Positions 1-6,418 of a DNA stretch of 56,053 nucleotides are shown in pieces. Numbering within the stretch: the first letter of the stretch is position 1; each line of letters begins with the position of its first letter. A program made the position numbers and the translations under genes. Source of the stretch: a virus; IMG/VR virus record IMGVR_UViG_3300047388_000165, positions 1 through 56,053 of that record, one strand, 5' to 3'. The notes beneath the pieces were generated by a model, which worked only from the letters and a program-made list of their open reading frames with translations, was not told the DNA's origin and made no database searches.

Positions 1-23
1 CCCGCGGGGGGGGGGGGGGGGCC
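1..23. other. Poly-G contig edge
   Basis: A run of about 16 G within CCCGCG...GCC sits just before the left copy of the terminal repeat. The matching place before the right copy (about 55921-55937) has a different, interrupted G-run that keeps the gene frame open. I read the left run as homopolymer slippage or an assembly edge, not biology. Confidence 0.7.
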
Positions 24-407
24 GGGTTTCTCTTTTTTCCTGGCTCGGTGACGGCGGACGGCCTCACGGACTTGAACGGTGCGTTCCTCCTGATTCCTGA
101 CTGCCCGATACTTCGCACCGTTGACCACTCGGTAGGCGAATTGACCCAGCCTCACCAGCCTGCGACCATCCTCATCTGGAGTTCTTGATTCGGGGTCAGG
201 GGCGCACAATTTCTCAATTCCAACCTCAATCTCCGATTGATCTGCCCCGAGTATGTAGGCGAGTAATTTGGGGTTTAGTTCCACAATCGACCCATGTTCC
301 CGGTTGGGCTTCTGCTTGGCTATGATATACCCCATGATCGCAAACACCACAGCCCCAGCACCTACCATGGAACCTTCATACATCTGCTCAAAGTGTTTTC
401 CGTACAT
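1..407 (-). CDS. Junction-spanning phage protein, N-terminal part
   Basis: This is the 5' part of a minus-strand gene that runs off the left edge and resumes at 56053, ending at 55773. Joined at the repeat it is 549 nt, or 182 aa. The start at 407 (MYGKHFEQMYEG) is the first ATG after an in-frame stop; ATG 383 is also possible. The middle part (AIMGYIIAKQKPN, then NPKLLAYILG, then EDGRRLVRLGQFAYRVVNG) matches a conserved phage protein family that looks like a winged-helix, replisome-organiser type domain. A basic arginine/lysine-rich helix and a proline stretch follow. The function is inferred from resemblance only. The local poly-G spoils the far left end of this copy. Confidence 0.7.
   Translation of the reverse strand, partial: MYGKHFEQMYEGSMVGAGAVVFAIMGYIIAKQKPNREHGSIVELNPKLLAYILGADQSEIEVGIEKLCAPDPESRTPDEDGRRLVRLGQFAYRVVNGAKYRAVRNQEERTVQVREAVRRHRARKKEKPGPPPPPA
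24..139. repeat. Terminal direct repeat, left copy
   Basis: This 116-base stretch is identical to 55938-56053. It lies inside a coding sequence that is continuous when the two copies are merged, so it is most simply an assembly overlap of a circular or circularly permuted genome. A true short terminal repeat is less likely, because it would split a gene. Confidence 0.95.
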
Positions 408-515
408 TCCTGATGGTTTTATCAGTTATGTAATCAAAGTCAATTACAATCTTATGTAATCACAAGTAATCCAAAGAAAGCCAATGTTATCCCAATCAGA
501 AGCAGAAGCAGAATA

Positions 516-545
516 AGAGGGGTGTGGGGAGATTCACGCCCCTCT
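516..545 (-). terminator. Hairpin, possible leftward terminator
   Basis: AGAGGGGTGTG pairs with CACGCCCCTCT as an 11-bp stem with one G-U wobble and an 8-base loop. On the minus strand it is followed by TTATTCTGCTTCTG, a weak U-rich tail. It could end transcription of the minus-strand ORF at 983-1234. Confidence 0.4.
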
Positions 546-620
546 CGATATCCGCCCTCACCCGATCATGCCTTCAAGCGCCAGGGGGCTGGAGCGGAGA
601 AAAGCGGGGTCCTCTCGGTG

Positions 621-639
621 TGTCAACCGCCGGTTGACA
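621..639. repeat. Dispersed palindrome, copy 1 (19-base variant)
   Basis: TGTCAACCGCCGGTTGACA is a perfect inverted repeat with one extra central C relative to the 18-base consensus. It is the only copy outside a confident gene. Confidence 0.95.
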
Positions 640-739
640 GTACGATCGTGGGGTATGGTCACGACCACAGGATCATCAGGGCAAAGGTGTGATCGTAAGG
701 AGGGGGACTTAAAAGCACACTTTTGGAACGAGAGTTGGC

Positions 740-844
740 ATGGATCGTGAGGATGAAGTTTACCAGGAAATTGGAATTTTCCTGGAGGGGATCATCACCA
801 CTGAAGTTTTCCCAAAAACTGAATTTTTCGTAGAGGGGAGGTAA
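740..844 (+). CDS. Possible 34-aa small protein
   Basis: ATG 740 opens MDREDEVYQEIGIFLEGI... to TAA 842-844. The peptide is acidic and reads like a real small protein. A weak GGAACGAG lies upstream. No family is recognised, and the evidence is composition and start context only. Confidence 0.3.
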   Translation: MDREDEVYQEIGIFLEGIITTEVFPKTEFFVEGR

Positions 845-982
845 GGACACTCCAAGTCGCCCAACAGGCCCCTCCCACCGGCACCCTGTGGACACGGTCT
901 GGAATAAAAAGAGATTCCTTTAACGTAAATAAAGCTCGACAAGAAGTGCTGATACTCCCTTAGTATCCCTCCTTGTTATTCT

Positions 983-1234
983 TCACTCAACGCTCGGTAT
1001 GCCAGTCTGCTTCGGCTTGCTCACGTCGATGGGCTTTGGAGCTGGCTTCATTCTGATACGTAGCTTTAACTCCTCAAGCTCCTTGTATGCCCGTGCGAGA
1101 GTGGGCTTTAGCTTTATATCCGTCTCCACCTTAAGACAGTCTGCGAGGATAACTCTCTGCATTGCAACGGCTGCCTTGTAAGCTGGCGGATACTTCACGG
1201 GTGCGACAATAGCCCCATCATGGGTGGGCGTCAA
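983..1234 (-). CDS. Small basic hypothetical protein
   Basis: This frame gives 83 aa from a TTG start at 1234; a GTG at 1198 is an alternative. The central part (KYPPAYKAAVAMQRVILAD, then LARAYKELEELKLRIRMK) looks like two helices ahead of a proline/lysine-rich tail, so it reads as a plausible protein. There is no good ribosome binding site for either start. It is divergent to the early arm. Function unknown. Confidence 0.4.
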   Translation of the reverse strand: MTPTHDGAIVAPVKYPPAYKAAVAMQRVILADCLKVETDIKLKPTLARAYKELEELKLRIRMKPAPKPIDVSKPKQTGIPSVE

Positions 1235-1314
1235 GAGTAGGTCTTGGGACGGTAACCATCACAGGAGCCATAGAGTGTAAGGCATTGCATGAAGCGGTGC
1301 CCGTGAAAGGAACT

Positions 1315-1491
1315 ATGAGTCAAGACACAATGAAAGCACTGCTCGTGCCTGTCGATGAGCAAGTCGAATCGAAACGGTTGAAAGAGCAAGCCCGGTGGGA
1401 GAACTGGGGTCGCACGTTGGGCACTGCCACCCGGGACCAAATCCTGCGGAATGCCAAGCCGGACTGGCAATGGGACGATTACAGCATATGA
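1315..1491 (+). CDS. Small hypothetical protein, start of early arm
   Basis: It encodes 58 aa (MSQDTMKALLVPVDEQ...). I chose ATG 1315 over the upstream TTG 1285 because GTGAAAGGAAC lies just before it. Its stop overlaps the next start (ATGA), so the two are translationally coupled. The C-terminal half is rich in Trp and charged residues (RWENWGRTLG, PDWQWDDY). No family recognised. Confidence 0.55.
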   Translation: MSQDTMKALLVPVDEQVESKRLKEQARWENWGRTLGTATRDQILRNAKPDWQWDDYSI

Positions 1492-1652
1492 GCATCGAAG
1501 CTGCCATCGCCAAGCGACTGATGGACATTCAGTCGGTTCACGGTTTCCGATATGCCTGCCGGGTGTGCCACCATTGGCATGCTTGGTATCGCACCGAGGA
1601 GGCTAAAGCCGTGGTGCGCGCCGCTGCCCGGCTGGCCTTCGGTCGAAGCTAA
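1488..1652 (+). CDS. Small zinc-binding-like hypothetical protein
   Basis: It encodes 54 aa from ATG 1488, overlapping the previous stop by four bases. CRVCHHWHAW is a CxxCHxxH cluster that could bind zinc. The rest is basic and alanine-rich. Function unknown; small proteins of this type are common at the start of phage early regions. Confidence 0.6.
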   Translation: MSIEAAIAKRLMDIQSVHGFRYACRVCHHWHAWYRTEEAKAVVRAAARLAFGRS

Positions 1653-1763
1653 CCATCATAGGGCGCATATAGTGAGGGCTGCTCCGAGAGATGCCCACGG
1701 TCGGGGATTGATTTCCCTTCGAGCGTGAGAATCACTCACCCGGTGCAATCAGCATCGGTTTAC

Positions 1764-1772
1764 AAAGGACAG
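1764..1772 (+). promoter_or_regulatory. AAAGGACAG start-site box
   Basis: AAAGGACAG followed by CAAT leads to ATG 1777. AAAGGA is Shine-Dalgarno-like; the CAG extension recurs before other genes of this arm. Confidence 0.75.
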
Positions 1773-1776
1773 CAAT

Positions 1777-2268
1777 ATGCAGACTCAAAATGACGGACAA
1801 CTCGGACTAATCGGATTCGTTGACGACGCCATCAACCGCGTCTTCGCCCCGAAAGAGATCAAAGGCAAGAACGGCGCCACAGTGGGCACCTCAGTCACCA
1901 TGCGCTCTCGCAAGGACATTGCCGAAGCTCTCCAACTCAAGGGCAAAGACAACAAGGATGCGCTCGACGCGAAGATTCTCGAACAGTCCGACTCCGCCTT
2001 CCGGCAGGTCAAAGGCCAAATCGCCGGCCTCGGCAACGATTGGACGCTCGCCAAGGTGTCGCAACGCACCCTCGGCAATGGTGTCCGCCAAATCAGCGTG
2101 GTCGTAAAGGAAATCAAACGCCAAGTTGGCCCCAAGGACGAGGAAATCGCCAAGGCCCTCGGCTGGACCGTCGAACAGGTGCAGGAAGCCCGCAATCGCC
2201 AGGAAGCGGCGCTGGCCAAGAACACGGTCGACATGGAGCCCAGCGAAACTGCCCCGGTCAACGCCTGA
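1777..2268 (+). CDS. Hypothetical early protein, 163 aa
   Basis: It starts at ATG 1777 behind an AAAGGACAG box. The protein is soluble and charged, with an N-terminal LGLIGFVDDAINRVF segment, a middle section rich in Lys/Asp, and a C-terminal EEIAKALGWTVEQVQEARNRQE segment that looks like a helix-turn-helix or short coiled coil. It ends in a polar tail. I do not recognise the family. As the first longer gene of the rightward arm it is probably an abundant early protein; that is inference from position and leader. Confidence 0.7.
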   Translation: MQTQNDGQLGLIGFVDDAINRVFAPKEIKGKNGATVGTSVTMRSRKDIAEALQLKGKDNKDALDAKILEQSDSAFRQVKGQIAGLGNDWTLAKVSQRTLGNGVRQISVVVKEIKRQVGPKDEEIAKALGWTVEQVQEARNRQEAALAKNTVDMEPSETAPVNA

Positions 2269-2285
2269 ACGATGCCACACTCAAC

Positions 2286-2312
2286 ACCGGGTCGAGGACA
2301 CTAAGACCCGGT
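2286..2312 (+). other. Intergenic hairpin before 2321 gene
   Basis: ACCGGGTC and GACCCGGT form a perfect 8-bp stem with an 11-base loop. ATTTACCT and then the next ATG follow. The poor U-tract makes it either a weak terminator or an mRNA element that controls the downstream gene, which has no Shine-Dalgarno sequence. Confidence 0.5.
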
Positions 2313-2320
2313 ATTTACCT

Positions 2321-2554
2321 ATGCCTATTCGACAAGCCACGGTTAAATCACTCGCTGAAGGCGCTATCAACGCCCTCACCAACATCAATGGCGGCAGCAC
2401 TCACCTGAATGTCCGAGATTGGATGTTCTGGAGTGGAAAACTCACACCAGACGAGCTGGCTGAGCTGTACCAGCAGATACTCGACGGAATGGTCGAGGTG
2501 TACGCGAAGAACGGTGTGCCTGTTGAACAGTTCAAGGAGATGCTACCAAAATGA
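2321..2554 (+). CDS. Hypothetical protein, 77 aa
   Basis: ATG 2321 starts MPIRQATVKSLAEGAINAL. A longer frame upstream exists but overlaps the previous gene and looks like shadow sequence. The C-terminal part (LTPDELAELYQQILDGMVEVY) is an amphipathic helix. There is no ribosome binding site; the hairpin at 2286-2312 lies directly upstream. It overlaps the next gene by four bases. No family recognised. Confidence 0.6.
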   Translation: MPIRQATVKSLAEGAINALTNINGGSTHLNVRDWMFWSGKLTPDELAELYQQILDGMVEVYAKNGVPVEQFKEMLPK

Positions 2555-2748
2555 ACACCAAATGGCTGTTAATACAGGCGTTTCTCAATCGCATACCCTG
2601 CCGCGTCGTCACTCCTGGCGGCGAAGTACTTCAGTTCAAGGTCATCAACCGAATTGAGCACGAGGACGGCAGCACACGCTCCTTTAATGTCGAGGGCTTC
2701 GGCATGACGGGACAACCACTCAAAGCCCACCTGAGAACGGATGACTGA
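2551..2748 (+). CDS. Hypothetical small beta-rich protein
   Basis: It encodes 65 aa, coupled by an ATGA overlap. CRVVTPGGEVLQFKVINRIEHEDGS reads as alternating strands typical of a small beta-barrel, so an OB- or SH3-like fold is conceivable but unproved. Confidence 0.6.
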   Translation: MNTKWLLIQAFLNRIPCRVVTPGGEVLQFKVINRIEHEDGSTRSFNVEGFGMTGQPLKAHLRTDD

Positions 2749-2929
2749 TATGACTCAAATTGAAATTGACAACGAATTTGACCTCGATCGACTGAGGCGG
2801 AAGGAAAATGAAGCCTGGGAATTGGCCGGCTGCGCTCGCGTCGATCGTGATAAAACCGACGAAGCGCGGTGGACAGCTATTGCCCGCGCTATCCGTCAAC
2901 GAATGCTCGAACTGAGAGGTAGCCAATGA
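2741..2929 (+). CDS. Hypothetical small acidic protein
   Basis: It encodes 62 aa, overlapping the previous gene by eight bases; ATG 2750 is a second possible start. It is charged throughout and probably all-helical (FDLDRLRRKENEAWELAG, ARAIRQRMLEL). No family recognised. Confidence 0.6.
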   Translation: MTDMTQIEIDNEFDLDRLRRKENEAWELAGCARVDRDKTDEARWTAIARAIRQRMLELRGSQ

Positions 2930-3336
2930 AATATTTCTGGTACGGAATGGCTATATGCGTCGGATGTGGCTGCATCACATCAGTTATTAAGGGCTGGCTG
3001 CGTCACCGTCGAAACGTGGAGACTTGGAATCAAATCATCGACGGCATGGTCGACAACCTGCACCTGCTCCATGAGGAGACAGGGAAACTGGCCGAAGACT
3101 GGAATCGCTGGACGCTCGATGAGCGCAAGAAAGCTCTCTTTGATGTGATTCTGGGAGAGCGATTGAAGGACGACTCAAACCACGAGCGCAGCAAAGCAAT
3201 GGCTGATTGGACGCTCGAATTGCATACTCAAGACAATCCGACCCTTGCATGGAATCAGCACATCTACGCGATAATGATTCACCGCCGAATGGAGCTGGCC
3301 AAACGAGCAGTTCGAAAGGCGAAGCAAGCCAAGTAG
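2926..3336 (+). CDS. Membrane-anchored hypothetical protein
   Basis: It encodes 136 aa, ATGA-coupled to the gene before. Residues about 4-23 form one hydrophobic segment (FWYGMAICVGCGCITSVI), then a basic stop-transfer (KGWLRHRR) and a helical, charged cytoplasmic domain. The last residues are strongly basic (RRMELAKRAVRKAKQAK). An inner-membrane protein facing the cytoplasm is the natural reading. Function unknown. Confidence 0.65.
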   Translation: MKYFWYGMAICVGCGCITSVIKGWLRHRRNVETWNQIIDGMVDNLHLLHEETGKLAEDWNRWTLDERKKALFDVILGERLKDDSNHERSKAMADWTLELHTQDNPTLAWNQHIYAIMIHRRMELAKRAVRKAKQAK

Positions 3337-3399
3337 GCAAAGCACGGTGCGAGACGATCTCACTCGCTCCCTCTTTGCCAGCATGGTGCTGGTGATACG

Positions 3400-3408
3400 A
3401 AAGGACAG
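3400..3408 (+). promoter_or_regulatory. AAAGGACAG start-site box
   Basis: AAAGGACAG and AA precede ATG 3411. A small hairpin (CCAGCA...TGCTGG) sits just upstream in the 74-base gap. Confidence 0.75.
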
Positions 3409-3410
3409 AA

Positions 3411-3674
3411 ATGCAGAACATTGACGCCAAATTCCTGACAGCCTCGCAATTCCGACGGCTGGCAGATATCAAAGACCAAATCGCCGATCTCGAAAACGAG
3501 TTTAACACGATTGCCACCACTGGAACTCCAGTGAGTATGCCGGAGCCCGCACAGTTCAGGAATAAAACATACGTGGCCGGCACAGGCACTCACCGGAAGA
3601 TTACTCGCTGGACACCTGAACGCCGCGCGAAGTTTCGTCGCACAATGCGGCTGAAGCGCGAAGGGAAGCTCTGA
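3411..3674 (+). CDS. Hypothetical basic protein, 87 aa
   Basis: It starts at ATG 3411 behind an AAAGGACAG box. The N-terminal half is a predicted coiled coil (RRLADIKDQIADLENEFNTI). The C-terminal half is very basic (RWTPERRAKFRRTMRLKREG), suggesting nucleic-acid contact. Small proteins with a WTPERRAKF tail are common in phages, but no function is known to me. Confidence 0.65.
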   Translation: MQNIDAKFLTASQFRRLADIKDQIADLENEFNTIATTGTPVSMPEPAQFRNKTYVAGTGTHRKITRWTPERRAKFRRTMRLKREGKL

Positions 3675-3730
3675 CCGTTCCACTCCCGGCTCCTTGCGAG
3701 CCCGGACTGAAGCGATCATGCTTCATAACC

Positions 3731-3739
3731 AAAGGACAG
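3731..3739 (+). promoter_or_regulatory. AAAGGACAG start-site box
   Basis: CCAAAGGACAGAAC leads into ATG 3743. The 68-base gap before it carries two short hairpins (GGCTC/GAGCC at 3688-3702 and GAAGC/GCTTC just after). Confidence 0.75.
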
Positions 3740-3742
3740 AAC

Positions 3743-3934
3743 ATGAGTGCAAAAAATATACCGATTGAGTTCCCTCAAACCTCCACAGCCACCGAGCAGG
3801 GCGATGGCGTGCTGATTCACTGGACGTGTCAACCGCGGTTGACAGGCAAACGTCTCGTGGTGCTCTGCGCCACCGTCGAATCCACGCGCACCGTGAAGCG
3901 CATGACGAAATATCTGCGCGAGGAGGGGCGATGA
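3743..3934 (+). CDS. Small hypothetical protein containing palindrome
   Basis: It encodes 63 aa from ATG 3743 behind an AAAGGACAG box. A perfect copy of the dispersed palindrome is read in frame as CQPRLT, between an acidic N-terminal part and a basic C-terminal helix (TVKRMTKYLREEGR). Four-base overlap with the next gene. Function unknown. Confidence 0.6.
   Translation: MSAKNIPIEFPQTSTATEQGDGVLIHWTCQPRLTGKRLVVLCATVESTRTVKRMTKYLREEGR
3827..3844. repeat. Dispersed palindrome, copy 2 (perfect)
   Basis: TGTCAACCGCGGTTGACA, 18 of 18 to consensus. It lies inside the 3743 gene and is read as CQPRLT. Confidence 0.97.
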
Positions 3935-4401
3935 AAGTGACGCTCAAACGACTCTCTGCGTGCCCGTGCGGGTTCCACGCCCTGAATGACGACATCAAGC
4001 TGGGGACTGAGTATGAGGTCCAAGAGAACAGGCCGAAGCTGACCTTCGACTTCATCTGTGGTAATTGCGGCCACAAACAGAAGCTGATGGGGATATCAGT
4101 GACGCGCGATGGCGGACCTCCTGGATATCTTCCTGAGCTGCTGTTCAGTGACGAGGGCCAGAAGATGATGAAACTCACCGACATCTTGAGCGAAACCCAG
4201 CTCGACGAAGTGGAGCGCATCTTGAACGAGAGTGAGGGTGATCGGATGAAGGCCACGTTGGTGCTCCGGCGATACCTCTCGATGTTCAAAACTGAGCTGG
4301 AAGCCAAAGGCGTGGTCAGCGATTATCTTGCCTACGTCATCGCCTACAAGCAGTGGACTGGTGGCGACAACGGCGACCGCGTGGTCGCATTCAGCGCATG
4401 A
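3931..4401 (+). CDS. Zinc-finger hypothetical protein, 156 aa
   Basis: ATG 3931 gives MKVTLKRLSACPCGFHAL; the frame extends upstream but that part is shadow of the 3743 gene. CPC near residue 11 and CGNCGH near residue 50 could make one zinc ribbon. The C-terminal two thirds are helical and charged (ILSETQLDEVERILNESEG, TELEAKGVVSDYLAYVI). ATGA-coupled at both ends. No family recognised. Confidence 0.65.
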   Translation: MKVTLKRLSACPCGFHALNDDIKLGTEYEVQENRPKLTFDFICGNCGHKQKLMGISVTRDGGPPGYLPELLFSDEGQKMMKLTDILSETQLDEVERILNESEGDRMKATLVLRRYLSMFKTELEAKGVVSDYLAYVIAYKQWTGGDNGDRVVAFSA

Positions 4402-4544
4402 GGCCGTACGTGGATGGCCGGCGCAGTCGAATCCTGATGCGTAGGCCTCGCCAAAAACAAAAGCGTTATCAACGTCGCAAGGGCTACTGCTGGCCGGATT
4501 GGGGCAGCAAGCCTGAGTCTCGACATTGGATGGAAAACACTTAA
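4398..4544 (+). CDS. Small highly basic protein, 48 aa
   Basis: It starts at ATG 4398, overlapping the previous stop by four bases. It is extremely rich in Arg/Lys (RRSRILMRRPRQKQKRYQRR) and then Trp-rich, consistent with nucleic-acid or ribosome binding. It is too short to assign. Confidence 0.5.
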   Translation: MRPYVDGRRSRILMRRPRQKQKRYQRRKGYCWPDWGSKPESRHWMENT

Positions 4545-4558
4545 ATTCAGCACTCCGC

Positions 4559-4666
4559 TGTTTCATACTTGCAACAGCGGACTCCTGGAGTTAAAAGGAC
4601 AGGGCGTGAGTGAAGCACGCAATGGGGGATACCCCCTTCACTGTTAGCTAACAAAGAAAGAACAGT
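4559..4666 (+). promoter_or_regulatory. Structured leader before 4667 gene
   Basis: The leader contains a hairpin (GCTGTT...AACAGC), an AAAGGACAG box at 4594-4602, a 13-codon ORF and a nested hairpin (GTGAAG...CTTCAC enclosing GGGG/CCCC). The last element spans the mini-ORF. The 13-mer TGTTTCATACTTG at 4559-4571 recurs at 13508-13520 before the ParB-like gene. The layout suggests leader-peptide or translational control; unproved. Confidence 0.4.
4606..4647 (+). CDS. Possible 13-aa leader peptide
   Basis: GTG 4606 starts MSEARNGGYPLHC and stops at TAG, four bases... after an AAAGGACAG box placed exactly as before real genes. The codons lie within the nested hairpin of the leader. It could be a leader peptide for the 4667 gene or a decayed gene start. 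Confidence 0.3.
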   Translation: MSEARNGGYPLHC

Positions 4667-4957
4667 ATGAACGCAAATCAAGTTCAAGCCTTCGTGGACT
4701 CGGAAGTCCAGAAGCTCGCCGATCGCCGCATCAAGCCGCTCATCGCGGCCATCAACGGCGAACTGGAGACTCAGCGCCAGAACAATGCTGAGAAGGCTCG
4801 TCTCGACGCGCTCAACGCGGAAGGCGACAAGCGCATTGCCGCGTTGCAGGTTGATCTCGGCAAGGCCAACACGGAGGTCAACGACCTCGCGGTGAAGCTG
4901 GCAGAAGCCACGGCTGGCGCTGCCAATACCGGCTCGACGACTCCTAGCGCAAGCTAA
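4667..4957 (+). CDS. Coiled-coil protein upstream of Ubl cassette
   Basis: It encodes 96 aa from ATG 4667 behind AAAGAACAGT. Almost the whole protein is a predicted helical coiled coil (heptads through SEVQKLADRRIKPLIAAIN and GEKAxLDALNAEGDKRIAAL-type stretches). It ends in a short Ala/Thr/Ser tail. It directly precedes the ubiquitin-like gene and shares its transcript, which ends at the 5250 terminator. It could be an oligomeric substrate or adaptor; no function is recognised. Confidence 0.6.
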   Translation: MNANQVQAFVDSEVQKLADRRIKPLIAAINGELETQRQNNAEKARLDALNAEGDKRIAALQVDLGKANTEVNDLAVKLAEATAGAANTGSTTPSAS

Positions 4958-5000
4958 GCGTCGAGATAACCAACCAGAACAATAACCAAAAGGACACAAA

Positions 5001-5237
5001 ATGTTCCGATGCAAAGTTATGTATGGTCCCGACGAGTCTGAGTTCACGAGCGATACCCCGATCAAGATTGGGGATATCCGCCGTGCCCAGGAACTGCGCG
5101 ACGAACTCGGTTACGGTGATAACGTCAATCTGATGATTGGCGGAATTGCCATGCCCGACGACGCGATGGTTCCGCAGAACTCGGTCGTGGTGATCGAAAC
5201 CGCTGCGAACCGCAAGGCCGAACTGGCCTGCGCGTAA
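5001..5237 (+). CDS. Predicted ubiquitin-like (beta-grasp) protein
   Basis: It encodes 78 aa from ATG 5001 behind AAAAGGACAC. The pattern fits a small beta-grasp/ThiS-like fold: a first strand pair (FRCKVMYGP), a helix (IRRAQELRDELG), then strand-rich VNLMIGGIAMPDDAMVPQNSVVVIE, where the sequence ending DxxxVPxNSVVVI resembles the closing strands of ubiquitin-like proteins. It is followed by E2-like, E1-like and JAMM genes, which is the strongest support. The C-terminus is RKAELACA, with no Gly-Gly, so it would need a different processing point or mode of activation. PRTRC systems have a similarly small protein, but I see no clear match to it. Confidence 0.55.
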   Translation: MFRCKVMYGPDESEFTSDTPIKIGDIRRAQELRDELGYGDNVNLMIGGIAMPDDAMVPQNSVVVIETAANRKAELACA

Positions 5238-5249
5238 GCAGTAAACCGT

Positions 5250-5302
5250 GTGCCCCAGTGGTCCGAGTAACGAGCTCGGCTGCTGGGGCACTTTTCTTGT
5301 TT
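5250..5302 (+). terminator. Rho-independent terminator
   Basis: GTGCCCCAG and CTGGGGCAC form a 9-bp GC-rich stem with an inner CCGAG/CTCGG hairpin, followed by TTTTCTTGTTT. It separates the ubiquitin-like gene from the E2-like gene, so the modifier can be transcribed at higher levels than the enzymes. Confidence 0.85.
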
Positions 5303-5318
5303 AATCCAAAGGAAAGAT

Positions 5319-6065
5319 ATGGAAACAAAATTACAGTTTATTATTGCGGAGAACGGCACGTTCTACCGCGAGGACATCACCCGGAGAGAGATCGTGGTGG
5401 GGGATGCGCTGCAACGCGCGCTCAACGCCAACGTCGTCTCGAAGGTTCACAACTTACTTGAACTGCCCAGCCATGGAGCGGTTCACTTGGTTTATACCCA
5501 GCAGGACGCCACCTGGAACTTCTCGGTTCCGATGGAAACCATCAACTTTCGCACGACGTTCAAACCGATCGTCAACGAGGCGAAATACAAAGACCAGCTC
5601 TACCCGACGTTTGCCCCCAAGGAGACGACGGATACGATCATGGAGATCGAGTGGTCCCGGGAAAAAGCCATGGTCAGTCAGGACGCATCCATGCGGATTC
5701 GCTTCCTGGTGCAGGTCAAAGAACACAACGGCGGCTATTACGCGCATGACCACTACCTCTTCGCCTTCGATGGCCGGGGAGTCGCGTATCGCATGCCAAT
5801 CGCCAATCTCTTCGACACGTGTCAGGTGTGCATGGGCACCTACGATTCGAAGTCCACTACCGCCATCGGATCAGTCATTCTGGCGCTGCGGCAATTCCGC
5901 TCCGCTTCGTGGAACGCAGACTTGTTTCGCAACAAGGATACGGTCTGGAAATTCATCCGGTTCAAAGCACTGGAAAAAGGGTTCGAAACGCAATCGATCG
6001 TGGGAGCGTGGACTACGCTCTGCGAAAAGGTTGCCCCACCGCAACTCAAATTCTGTGACGTATGA
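5319..6065 (+). CDS. E2-like protein, PRTRC protein B type
   Basis: It encodes 248 aa from ATG 5319 (AAAGGAAAGAT upstream). Residues about 105-150 give strands typical of an E2/UEV core. PIANLFDTCQVCMGTYDS at 160-177 mimics the E2 active-site region: Asn163 stands for the E2 asparagine and Cys171 in VCMG for the catalytic cysteine, with Cys168 nearby. A helical C-terminal part follows (DTVWKFIRFKALEKGFE). Overall length and this motif match my memory of PRTRC system protein B, which is thought to be E2-like. It would pass an activated ubiquitin-like protein to a target. Four-base overlap with the next gene. Confidence 0.65.
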   Translation: METKLQFIIAENGTFYREDITRREIVVGDALQRALNANVVSKVHNLLELPSHGAVHLVYTQQDATWNFSVPMETINFRTTFKPIVNEAKYKDQLYPTFAPKETTDTIMEIEWSREKAMVSQDASMRIRFLVQVKEHNGGYYAHDHYLFAFDGRGVAYRMPIANLFDTCQVCMGTYDSKSTTAIGSVILALRQFRSASWNADLFRNKDTVWKFIRFKALEKGFETQSIVGAWTTLCEKVAPPQLKFCDV

Positions 6066-6418
6066 GCGAGACGTATCCTGAAGCGTTGCAGGTGTTATTG
6101 AACTGCGAAAACGCCACCAACCTGAAAGACCATATCGATCGCACCATCGTGAGCGTTGGCAAAGCGATGGAGATTGACACTCTCGAATATCACTCCGGGA
6201 TGTATGCCCGCAAGGACTTCACCGTCGGCGCATTAGTTGCGTCTGATCCTGAAGTTCGCCGACTGGTCAGTCGAGCGGGAGTGAATATTCGGGACTTCGA
6301 CACGAACATCTCCATAGCGTCACGGGCGATTCAGGAGGAGATGAACAAGCGCAGCCCGATTGGTGAGAAGATCGCCAAAGTCTTGAGGGATACCTGCGCC
6401 AATAGGAGCGTCCGATGA
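6062..6418 (+). CDS. Unknown protein inside conjugation cassette
   Basis: It encodes 118 aa with ATGA overlaps on both sides, so it is tightly coupled to the E2-like and E1-like genes. It is mostly helical, soluble, with one Cys near residue 14 and one near the C-terminus (DTCANRSVR). I recognise no family. Its fixed place between E2 and E1 suggests a subunit, adaptor or substrate of the system; that is inference from context. Confidence 0.65.
   Translation: MSETYPEALQVLLNCENATNLKDHIDRTIVSVGKAMEIDTLEYHSGMYARKDFTVGALVASDPEVRRLVSRAGVNIRDFDTNISIASRAIQEEMNKRSPIGEKIAKVLRDTCANRSVR

Larger units (their letters stand above)
408..982. other. Mostly non-coding region
   Basis: No convincing long gene is present. 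The stretch holds a hairpin at 516-545, the leftmost copy of the dispersed palindrome at 621-639 and one possible 34-codon plus-strand ORF at 740-844. Minus-strand open frames across 659-942 have unusual composition and no ribosome binding site, so I leave them out. The region separates leftward transcription through the genome junction from the rightward early arm and is a likely control region. Confidence 0.5.

Noticed and set aside
621-639. Dispersed palindrome as a promoter (its right arm contains TTGACA)
   Set aside because: No -10 box at 16-18 bases after the arm at any of the copies I checked, and most copies lie inside genes.
659-942. Minus-strand open frames of 60-78 codons
   Set aside because: No ribosome binding site, unusual composition, and they lie opposite a more plausible small plus-strand ORF.
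1785-2280. Two long minus-strand frames opposite the 1777 gene
   Set aside because: Both mirror the plus-strand gene, lack a start context and have shadow-type composition.
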